In this document: positions 22,701 through 34,700 of the stretch, one piece after another
How the letters are laid out: each line of letters starts with the position of its first letter
Position numbering within the stretch: position 1 is the stretch's first letter
Origin: Phoronis australis
Lineage: Eukaryota; Phoronida; Phoronidae
Length of the DNA stretch: 64,000 nt
Direction of reading: 5' to 3'
Assembly (NCBI GenBank): GCA_002633005.1
Contig: NMRA01000121.1
Location: forward strand, 199,000 to 262,999
The notes under the pieces: model-generated
What the model saw: the letters and a program-made list of their open reading frames with translations, nothing else
What the model was told of the DNA's origin: nothing
Databases searched by the model: none
Made by a program: the position numbers and the translations under genes

Positions 22701-25700
22701 TCCCTCACTTATTTACAGAGAAGAAGCTAAACCAGCATGAGTACACTTACCATGTTGGTGCACAATAGTCTGCGGTTGTGTAGGGTTCTGAAACCATCAC
22801 AGTATCACGTCATTATAATAAGAATAATTAAACGACTTGGACAGATTATGATTTAGTACTGTTACAGACCCACCAGTACAAAGCATACTGCTCTTGATAA
22901 TTCGCAAAATTGGTCTCTCATACCTCCATATTGACTGCTACTGGGGTAATGAGGTTTCAACTCATTTGAAATTTTTTGAGAATTAGTGGAAATATCACTG
23001 CAATTTGATCCTGAGATCATGAAGTGGAACTTGCACGCTAAGTCCTTATTGCTGTGATCGCTTGGTCAAATCAGTAAGAAACACAACATATAGCGACAAT
23101 GTGAATATGGAGTANTGTTGAATATTGCGAAATGTTCTTAAGAACGAGTTTTGTGTCAAAATGATCCACCGTATATCACTCAACTGTGTTCAGTAAGTAT
23201 CGTGACATGATGTTGAGGAATAACACTGCATGATGCGGGCTATGTGAGCCCCCAAGGTATGTCATTAGTCTGAAGATCACCTATTTGCATATTCTTTTGT
23301 TTTCACATTACAAGTTGTCAATGAAAACAACTGCACTTAATTTAGTGTAGATGATGTTCAAATAGCATTATCCTTTAGTTCCTGCTATGCATTAGTGCAG
23401 TTAGGAGCATGCAAATACATCAGTCTTTAGTGTTCGCAAGCCAAATACATCAGTCTTTAGTGTTCACAAGCCACTATGTTGCCTGATGCTTCACCAGAAT
23501 CGAGTCTTTTTAAGCTTTTTTGTGTCTTCGAAATTCTTATATCACATTTGTTTTACGTTACTATAAAATATAATTCACTTGGGGAATCTGAGCCCAAACC
23601 TGCATCAAGGCAACACAGTTCACTCCACCGCGCTATTACACAAATGGTGAGTGCCTGAACACTCAGCATGCAAACAAATACAGTGTGTGCCTGAACACTC
23701 AGCATGCAAACAAATACAGTGTGTGCCTGAACACTCAGCATGCAAACAAATACAGTGTGTGCCTGAACACTCAGCATGCCGACACATACAGTGCTCAGAT
23801 TGGCAACCTGCAGGTTAACAACGCCACCTCAGATTGTGGCGACCTAGGATTTTCCCCAAAATGCCAAACAAGGCTTGTGATTGTATACATGTAGAACTAA
23901 ATGATGGCTGTCCATTGTTTTGAAATTAAAAAATCAGCTGTTGTGTGACTATAAACATGACATTTTTTCCAATATATAATGTGTCTACTCCAAGCATCAG
24001 GAATTTTTTTCAAAACCTGTCCATGATTTGGGTAAAATGTGCTATCCGACTGATCGAACAAGAAATGGGCATGCCATTGAAAGTCCAAACATAGCCTCAT
24101 TGCATGAAATGCTTAGAGAATGCAATATAGACTTTCACACTCAGCCAGTATGTTGGTTTTAGATCCCAAAACCGCGATAATGACCTCAACTCTGCCTCGG
24201 TCATTGTGACATTTTAGGTCTGAAAACCAATAATGGCCACGACGGAAGTCAATAATTGCATAGTATTAGTGAGGAAAACAAATTTTATTCAAAAATGTTG
24301 AGGAAAAGAGGCAAGAGGGAAACTGAAGACACACTGATCAAAATTGATGCTTTGCTCCAAAGTTGGCAATTTTCGTAGTCAGACAATGGCGAAATCCATT
24401 TTCATGGTTGTGTGCAAGTGCATGCTTACCTTTGCAGCACCAGCTCCTGCGAAAATAAAGGAGAGAAATTAAGGAAACGGTTATAAAAGGACTGTGTCAT
24501 AACCTGAATGATATGCCTCCAAGTGATATTCATTTCTCAAACATTACACATATCAAACAATAATTCATGTTGTTCAATGCATGTAAAAGTACAAACCAAC
24601 CACAAACTACAAGGTGCTTGGGATATATGACTAGCTACAAAGCACTGCACATCACATTGTAGAACTGGATTCTGAGAAGTCCGCAGGTTCAAATTGAGCA
24701 TTTAATCGGGATAAAACAACTACATTTACTTTTCGTTGCTTCAATACTATTGGAAGCCTGAATTGGTGTTTAACATAATTTTTTGCCTTTCAAAATTGTT
24801 AAAAGTGCACTTTAGTCACAATTTGAACATCGTCTAATGCCAAGCTTAGGCTATTTTTGCAGAACATGCTAATATTACATCACCCTGAAGAGATGTAGAA
24901 ATTTAAGCTATGCACTTATAAGCAAAACAAAGCATTTCCTAGTAGGAACATTTAAAAATGCAACGTGCTCAAATATAAGGCCAAGAACTTACACTGTATA
25001 TGAAGCTACACCGCGTCTCTTTCGATCAACGTCAGTTATTTTTGTGATTTTTGCCAATGGGGCACCAACACAAATAAAAGTACTGAGAAATTTGATAAAA
25101 CCTTGGTAGGCTACAGCAATTCCATGAAAATAATGGAAAGTCTGATACTCATCTGTCGATCGTGAGTGAATGCTTAGGATGTTTTTAAACAGTTCAAAAA
25201 CTGGGAAATTCAAACATCAGTTGGAGGGCATGGAAGTTGCGTACATTTCCGGAGTGAAATTCTCATTAGACATTCGCTCCCGAACACACAGGCTATTTTA
25301 AAAAAGTATCGATTAAACAAATTGTGGCTGATGGACAGTAAACCAAGCACAGGACATTTTAAAGAGTTAGCCGTCGTGACAGGAAAAGTTATTTGTCTGA
25401 ATACTTTTGTTTAGTAACTGTACATGTGCGTAATATGTACACCGCGTACAACAAACAACGAGGGATGACCATTACTTTAAACATTGCCACAAGAGGGAGC
25501 CATACCAGCAAACTAGCTTCTAGTGTTCACAAAGTCACCAACAAACTGGCAAGAGAATCCTCTCATTAATAAGACTATATCTGCTGAATTCAACAGAATC
25601 AAGCAGCATGTTAGATTCCAAAGGTGGATAACAAAAAATTGTAATTACCACTACACAGCACAGCACTAGTGTCATTAGCCCAAAAATTAGGGGTTGCTGT

Positions 25701-28700
25701 CTAATCCGTAAAATAAACCTCCGAGCCTTTGCTGTGACCACAAAGATCACTAATATGGTTTATAAGAGGATTGGATACCAAATAAATTGCCATTAGGGGT
25801 TCCAAAACATTGACGAGTGCTGTCCCATCCGCAATGTATGCAATTGCTAAGTTTCATTAATTTTCGTGGCTTATAAGATAGAGAGCTGACTGCAAAAAAA
25901 TAAATCATACAAAAAGTACAATATTCACCTGATCCGTCAGAATTAAAACAAGCCCAATACATTTCTTGATATAAGCATATTTGTCAAATTTCATGAAGAT
26001 CAATCCCAAGACTCAGTAGATATTGAGGTATAGGAAGCCATAGAAGTCACATCGATCCAAAAATGAACGCCAGCCGTGCTCTCCCAGCAGGAACTTCAAA
26101 ATCCACAAGAAATTTGGTACATCTTGAGGCACACAACTGTCTATAGTCACTAATTTTCTTTTTCCTCACCTCACAAAAAGATGCACACAGGCTCGAAAAC
26201 TACACAGCGATCTGCATATCATACATCTGCAGGAAAAAGGTGTTACTAAACCCTATATCAACTTCACTTCACCTCTTCAATCTCGACAAAGGATATTTAA
26301 TCAGGCAGTTAAGTGGATTGAGAGATGGACATCAAAGACTAGCTTAAAAATAATAAAACGGCCACTAGGGGGTGCAAAATAATCAAATCATCCTCAAAAG
26401 GAAAGTTGTCAAATTTCCTGAAACTCAGACTGAGGCAAATGTAAAAAACTAAAATTGCCAAGTCCAAAAATTGGTGATTGATAGGATCAGAACTTCAAAA
26501 TTGCACTAACACATAACAAGAGGTTTGGAGATACAGCAGCACACAACAGACGGATGGACACCGGATGGGTGAGGAGAGAATGACCGCAAACCCATACTTT
26601 CTTAAGGATCGCAAGTCAAATCCAAACACACACTTGGACATATATTTTGAAACGAATATTCCTTCAGACGAGACAATACTATAGCCAGCTCACAAATTAA
26701 AACCAAGAGAGTCAATAAAAACGCATCAAGGCATGATTGTTTCACAGGTAGAAATTCATAGTTGAAAATTTACAGTAGTTACAGTTTTGGCGATTCCAAT
26801 CAAATAAGAGAAAATTCTAGGATTCAACCATGTATAATTTTCCCAAATAAATGGCCTGAGTGTATATGCAGAAAATGTTCCTTAAAGACCCCTACTGGCT
26901 TTTATTGACCTTTCCGCACAAAATGCCAATTGTGTACATGTGGGTGCACAAAATGCAACATTACCGAATAGTAAGGACACACTAGGCTATTTTGTGGGAG
27001 TTTACCGAATACCTGCAGTGTGCTCCCTCTTGGGTCCCTGTCTATCATTTGGTACTGCGTCAACTTCAACAGGGGAGTGGGACCTTCGACCACCTGGGTT
27101 TCCCTTCTCAGCGGTGTTCCTTTGAGTAGGCAGCCTCTGCGATGGTTCCCCATTTCCTCTCCCAGATGGTTTAACCCGGTGCACTTCGGTTGTGTTTCTC
27201 TGCACAGGGCGTTTCTCCCCTTGCTCACCTCCAATTGGGAGTGGCCTTTGGTGACAACCATCAGTGGTGTTCCTCTGAACTGGCAAATTTTTCTCTCGTG
27301 TGACCCTTTCATTTCTACTACCACTCAAATTGATAGAACCCTCAATCTCAACCCTGCAGTACAAACAATATTTAAAGTGAGTTTTAACCCGACTTCCACC
27401 AAAACTGATCTAGACCACGCATTGCATGAAATTGGTCTCCGATTGTTCCTTAGTCAAAGTGGAGGTGGTTTGAGGACTTGGAAAGAACTGACAATGTTTT
27501 AGTGCATGAGACGAGGCTCTAAAGGGTGACTTCTCATGACGTGTCATTTTATGTGTGGACAATGGTCTCAAAGAATAAACAATTGCTAGATCTTTGCAAA
27601 CCCAGAAACCCGTCTTATCTGACTAACAAACAAGTGGAGACCAGCAGTAAGTTAGAAAAAGTTAGAAACCCACGGCTCTTTGATTATTTGAATACATACC
27701 TCTCTAGATAGTGGAAAGAATATATGAACCAATAACATTTTGTATTTCCTGATCATTCATCGAGTGTTACTTTTAAAAATTGAAGCTGCAAATTATAATC
27801 AAAATTCATTTGTAGCAAACTCCACATTCGGATGCCACTCCACAATAACATGTTGTCCATAATCAACTAATAAAATCCCCTTGCAACTGATTGAAAACTG
27901 AAGTTCATCTTACACAATGGCCAATGGCTTGACAAAATTTTAAACTCCTGGTTTTCACATGTAATGACCAAGATGTCAAAGTTGGTGAATGTACTAACGA
28001 TGCCGAACAAGTATATAACAAGTAGATATATACATACCTGTCAGCTGGGTGAGGCACGCCGGCAGCATCTTCCTCAATATCACCGGACGGCTGGGCATGG
28101 GTCTGCTCACTCTTTGTAGGGGATGCTTCCTGATAACAGCAAAAAAATACAAAATCAAAATGCAGTTTCCATAGGTAGACAGGAATTTATTCATTTTCAG
28201 TAGGCCCCTCATATAGAAATTGAAAATTACATGTACTCGCACGCATGTGTTTTTGTGCTGTTTTAACTCAATTCATATGTTGGACAATTCCATTGGATTC
28301 CATTTATTTTGATGGAGACCAATTTTACATTGGAAAGTAACTCTAAACGTTAAATACTTCTTGGGCATTTCAGGGTTCAGGATGGGCATTCACAAACACA
28401 TTGTCAAGCGCTTTCACAGAAGTTGTGATCTTATAAGTTTTAACCACATAAATTCATTGGTTTGATCAGTGAAGAGATTTTGATGCCATGCAAATCCTTA
28501 AATGTTAATCGTCGTTTTTTGCGGGGTTGCGGAGTCAAGTCAACTATAGCAAAATCATGGCAATACTTAAAAGACAAGGTCACTCTCTAACCACCAATAT
28601 AAAACTACAAAAATTAATAATATCTGTCCATGTTTTGTATAGAAGGTAAATTAGTTTGAAACTGCATGAAACACAGGAACTATTGTGAAATTTCTATTAA

Positions 28701-31700
28701 AAAATTTTGACATCAGACTGCTTCTAGCCAATCACGTGTCTCTTACCTGTAATTAAACTACTGAGTACTGTAAAATCTCTCGAATTTCAGATGAAAATAA
28801 TTGCCAAAATAGGGCTTTCTTCCGATCAAGAGCTTCAAGCACTGCTGTTAATGATCACAATTTTTCAAAATATAGTTTGTTTGTAGCTATGGTACAGAGC
28901 TTGAATATGACAGTGTCATTTTGGCACTATGTATCATTTGTAAAAAATGAGAAAAATATTCAAAAATTTCACTTGTCCACCAAATTGTGTCCTAAATTGG
29001 TAAGTAAAAATGTTCTGTCGAAGAAACAGCTCCTTAGTGAAGCGTAATGGATTTTGAGATTGCGTTCAAGCTAAAGCAGCAGTGCATTTCCTCAGTATAT
29101 ACTTAGTTGACAAGACATAAAAGTGAATAAAGCCACTTAAGTTGATAAAATTGGCTACAAAATATAACTTTCTATGATAGGACTTTATTTCCATCACCAA
29201 CAGGAATATCAAAACTATCAACAACTCAACAACACGGTTCAGAGTTTATTGGTACTGGCCAACCTGAAGGTTGTGAATTCAAAACACATGTTGTATGCAA
29301 TGCTTCTGAGTGTCTGCCTCAATTGGAAACAATTCAAGGTCAGATGACCGAGGTAATATTATTAAACCCAGTTGAGAATTCAACATTAACAGCTACACAC
29401 CAATGAAATGTCCATTTAACTTCCATCAGTGGTAAATCAATTGTGTGGATCTTTAGCATATATTGCACATAGGAGTTGTTTTAACAATTTAGTATTAAAC
29501 TTGCATTAATAATAGGAGACTTTCTGAAAAAAATAGAAGCTGATCACATGGGAGCAGTGACTCATATTGCCACCTAGCTGTACAACGAAGTACTTTGTCT
29601 TCATAGTAAGTGGCATAAGGAATCACTTTGACTTTGTGTTAAGACTCTTTTACAATGTATGTGATTAGACGTGATGTGTAGCTATGAAGTGACTGAACTA
29701 CCTCTTCGTCTTCTAGAGGCCACTGGTATCCGGTCCCATATGACCAGTCGTAGAGTCGTTATTTGAAAGTCTCCCATTAAGTAAGTGTACCAGCTCCATA
29801 TCAGCTAAGCAAACTTTAGGCTTGGGCAGAAAGGGAAATGCTCAAGAGAGCTAGTTTTAGCTCTTTCCCATGAAGACAAGCAAAGAGTTAAGGATGGGTA
29901 AAACACAAAGGGCTTTAAAATGTTGAAAGGTAAGATTATGCTTTAAGTATAGTATTGTAATTGCACAAAATGATACTGAAATGATAAAATTGCACGGCAT
30001 GTTTCACCGGCAAAACATCTACCACATTCATGCCAAGGCTTGCTTAAATTGGGAATGCAAAAATCAGGGTATGGTCATTAACCAAGCAGAGGAGGTAAAA
30101 TGACAATTTTTGTGAAGTAGGGGGCATTTACCCAAAATGGTCGATTCAGGTATCCCACTCTCATTTCCTATGAAATCGGGAAAGTTTTAGAATGCATCCA
30201 ATATGCATATTTTCCCTAAATATATGCCCTGGAGACATCTGAAGAGAATTTTTGTACATATATGCTTATTGGGCCTGCCTACAGTAAACTGCGGAAGAAG
30301 ACCAGCAGAAAGGTCTCCCTGAAACTCGAAGGTAAGCCAGTTTTGTGTTTTAGGAGTTAAAATCCATGCAACAAAAAAAGAAGATGGGCATTCACAAATA
30401 CACATTGTCAGTCGCTTTCAAAGAACTTGTGATCATACAAGTTCTAATCAAAAAACAAACATAACAAATGACATCCAACAAGAGAAAGAACATGGTGCCC
30501 AAAGTTGAGCTCAGAAAAAGTCTCAATCGAAAGTTCGAGATGCTGACACACTGGATTTGCCAAGGCGAATTACTGTGAGTAATGTCAGTTGTAACAAGGA
30601 ACCGATGATGTCATTGTGGAAGAGAAAATATGAGGAGAAGAAAGTAGTACTTTTTACACAAGTGTCTTAAATGTTGAGTAGCTGAAAGGATGACAAGCTA
30701 CAGAACAGATCCATTTTGTTTGGCAATCATTGACTTTTGTACCTGTAGTTTGGGTCTCAGCTCTTCTATGGCTTTGGTGATCTTGTCGTCAAAGCCATCA
30801 CTTTTGTTTTGATTTATTTGTTCCACCAACTCTGCAAAATGAAAACAATCAATATTTAACAAAAAAATATCACAAGCCATTCCTGTTATGATTTTCAAAA
30901 TAGAATGCAAAGAGTCAAACAATAAAGAACTGACATATGCCACCAACTGCATATAACACCGAATAAGTTATGCACAATGGTTCCACTGAATGTTATCATG
31001 AACACTCTCATAATTATATACAGTTGTGACAAACTAAAGGAGTCCAACAATTGATGCACCAGAGTGGTATACAACAAAGCAGTCCAGACAGACTCTGCTA
31101 CATTACAGTCAATTAGCTTTACACTTCAAGCTCAAATCAACTCGGGGAAATTAAAGGAAACAGGGCCTATACAGTCAATTACATCTTTACACATCAAGCT
31201 GAAATCAGCTCCAGAGAGTTAAGGGAAAGAGGGACATTACAGTCAATAGCTGATTTTTGAAATAGCAGCGCCGTAGTGAAATTCTTTAGGCCTCTAGACT
31301 TCGATCAGGTCTTTAGTGGATAAGTATTCAGCATCACCTACAAACTCCATGTAATGCGGATGGAAGGTTTAGACCTAGTGGTATTAACATCTTTTTAACA
31401 TCAGTCTTACAATAATAATACCAGCAAATGCCTCACGAAAAAATGCAAACCTTTCGAAATATCAATTGATGAGCAATGATGCTCTGTTCCATACATTTCC
31501 CACTTCGAAGATGTATTCGCGACAAAGCCTGTGGCTGCCGCTGATAAAGTGGGAGAATTTCCATCCCATCCAGTATCAAAACGCTAAGTGAACTCATAAC
31601 CAATCAAACAATGGGCAGAGCTGACACTGGAATTTAATCCTCTGCTTATATATTTAGGAATCGTTAATGTAGTAATTGAATTTTTGTCCACCTAATCCGA

Positions 31701-34700
31701 TTCGTGAACAATCGGAAGTCACACTTATTCTCTCGTTACTCTATGAAAAGTCCCCTATTAGCTTACACGTCATCTTGAAATCAACTCCAGAGAATTAAGG
31801 GGAACAGGGACACTGCAATCAGTTATAGCTTAGTTTACACATCAAGCTGTAATGAACGTCATAGAGTTAGACAAGAGTTTTGCATGAAGATGCATCGCAG
31901 GTGCAACGTCTGATTTTACAACTGTGACAAAGCTCTGTAATTACAAAACACCATTTGCACTTTTCTAATAATAAAATTGATATAAAAAAGTCGTAAATTG
32001 TCACAATTATTGTGGTAACATGATTGTTTTAAGAACTTGAAAGTTTTAGTAATACTTTCTTAGTGAAGAATAATAAACAGCGAATTCAAATTGAGTAATC
32101 AATACAATTACGCAAATAAATTTTTTAGTATATCTTTTAGCCATGAACTAAATATCAAAGAGGAATGCTACAATTTTGAAGATAATGATCAAATTACTTT
32201 TAAACGTGCGCCTTTCCTCGAGTTCTTGACTCCAACTACTTTTCATCATGTCTTTCAGCCACTCCGGAGTATTTACAGGGATCAGTTTTTCATCTGGCCG
32301 TTCACCCCTTGTCACTGCGAGAGCGATACGCTCTAATTCTCTTACATCTGTCAACAGACACACACTGATTAATTTCACAAAGCACCCATAACTTCCCAAG
32401 TTTTTTAAGCATTTGATGTCATGAAAATTTTACGATTAGGTAAATTGACAACCTGTCCATTGTACATATTGCGTATACTCCAGGACTGAAAATCTTAATT
32501 CATGCCTTGGAACACCAACCATCATTTATAATTAAGTAATCATTGTTTTTGAGAAAATTGTCATTTAAAAAAAACGGAGGCTTAAAAATATATTCGTACA
32601 TTCAATACGCACGGTACTGTGTTGTAGATTTTCATATAGCCTCAAACAACAGAGATAGCTACTTTTCAATAAATTGTCAGACATCTTCATTTTTGACGGC
32701 CACCTCAGTAGTTCACAGGAAAATCGAAAATCTGTATACAGTTCCCTCTCCCATATACCACAAAATCAAGCACAAAATTTAATGTCTCCACCAACCTACT
32801 GTAGATAAATTAATGTTTGATGGTATCTGTTGAAAATCAAAAAACTTCAAAGTGGCCACATAATTCGAATTAATGTTGCATAATTGTCGTAAAAACAATA
32901 CCTTCAAAGAAAAATAGTGAGTAGCCATGAAAATATACCTTTTTGACTTCATAAAGCAGGTAAACATCTCATTGTTGGAAAAAAAAATCACGGAGATTGA
33001 CCAATACCTTAAATCAAATACATTGGAACTGCTAACATAAAAGAGTACACGAAGGTACTTAGAATGCTGTCAGTAACAGTCTGATGAGTTTAGTTCAAGA
33101 AATTAATCAATAACACAACCTATTTAACAAACAAAGCAGAAAATGGTTCAAAAATATGCAAAACATGGACTCACGCGAAAATGGTACTTCACACGTCAGG
33201 ATTTCCCAGACCACTATACCAAAGGCATAGACATCCTGCGCCCGGTCAGGAGCAAGGTTGATAGTCGCCCACTGCTCTGGAGCGACATGAGTAGTTGTTC
33301 CTTTCACCCTCTCTACACTCGAGACTTTACTGAAACTTCTGGAAATTTCTGGCCAGACAGACAATCCGAAGTCAGCAATCTAAAATAACAAGACAGTACA
33401 CAATTACTGACTTTCACCAAGGTCAATAGGTTGTTTCTCAGCACCCAAAAATGTGACAATGACCTCACCCAACAGCCTCAGTAATTATAAACTTTTTGGG
33501 GAATATGTTACAACAACTATCTAATGCAAGGCTCTCCTCAAAAGTAATTCACCTACCAGCTTCTATCATGATTCTTCAAGCAGTTTGGTAGGTGGACAGC
33601 AATTGAAAAAATAAGTGCGAAAACAATAAAAAGATGACTAAGGGATACAGCCTAGGTCAAATTCAAACAGGGCTGGGGCTGTAGTCCACACGGTTTTTCT
33701 TTAATTGAATGGAAATATACAGGAAGTAACATGGGTGCCACAGCACAAACAAAGATGACTGGATGGCCTTTTTTCTATTCTAAACAAACAAAAATATACA
33801 ATTCCACAGGGCATGAGTTTCCTTGCTTTTGGTTAGCTCATTTCTCAAGCTGGGAATTTCACCAGGAACGTATATAACGAGTTTACGTTATGTTTAGCGT
33901 TGAGCCACATGGAAGTACGACATATAAATTTTTAGAAAATCCATATACGAAGGAACTTGGTAGATATTGAGGAATGGACAAAAAACAGAAGTGCCAATAA
34001 AGTGCACCGCAGTAGTCAGAGCCATCCGAAAATAATTGTCAGTCACTTATTTTCAATAAGTACTGACATATGCCAATTTTAATAATCCTTAGATTGATTT
34101 AGCCAATAGAGGGGAAGCCAAAAACCAGTTTTGCCTCAACCTTCATCCTACCCCCCACCCTCTAGTCACCAACCATTTTCTGTCAACTCCTTCAGTAAAC
34201 ACTTGTTATACTCCATGAACTCCGACAGACAGGTTGCTGGTAGCAGTAATTGCAGAGGCGCTCCCACCCCCAATCAATCACTTCCTGTGCCAACATATGG
34301 TTTACAAAGAAGACAAAATACGAACAAAAAAATTATCTGATAGAGATCACACTAACAATTATTGGAGTGACAATGAGAATTGCCTCCAGGTCACCAATCT
34401 CAATGCGCCAGCATATTCCCCGTGTACACCTTGCAGCAAAAGCTGGACAAAATGTGAGATGACACACTAACATTTCGCAAAATCTACCTTGCTGTGATGT
34501 GAAAATGCAGTCAAGATCACCAAAGTTGACTGGCATCTTGAGATGTAGGTACCCAACAAATGCAAAATGAGAACAAAATGCAATTACTTCTTTCTTAACA
34601 AAATACTATGTCCTTTACTTCACACCACTGCACAGAGTGGAACACAGAGCCTCCATGGAATTTTTTCGTTTTGCATGTCTAACACAACGGCATGTCCAAA

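Noticed and set aside
23649-23792. CRISPR-like array
   Set aside because: The 36-bp units are contiguous with no spacers and lie in a eukaryotic intron; it is a minisatellite.
27020-27502. 160-codon plus-strand ORF, the longest on the plus strand outside the known genes
   Set aside because: It is the opposite strand of RIPK1-like exon 7, whose minus-strand frame fits the phase of both neighbours. The plus frame has no domain.
32091-32336. 81-codon plus-strand ORF
   Set aside because: Overlaps RIPK1-like exon 4 on the other strand; no domain of its own.
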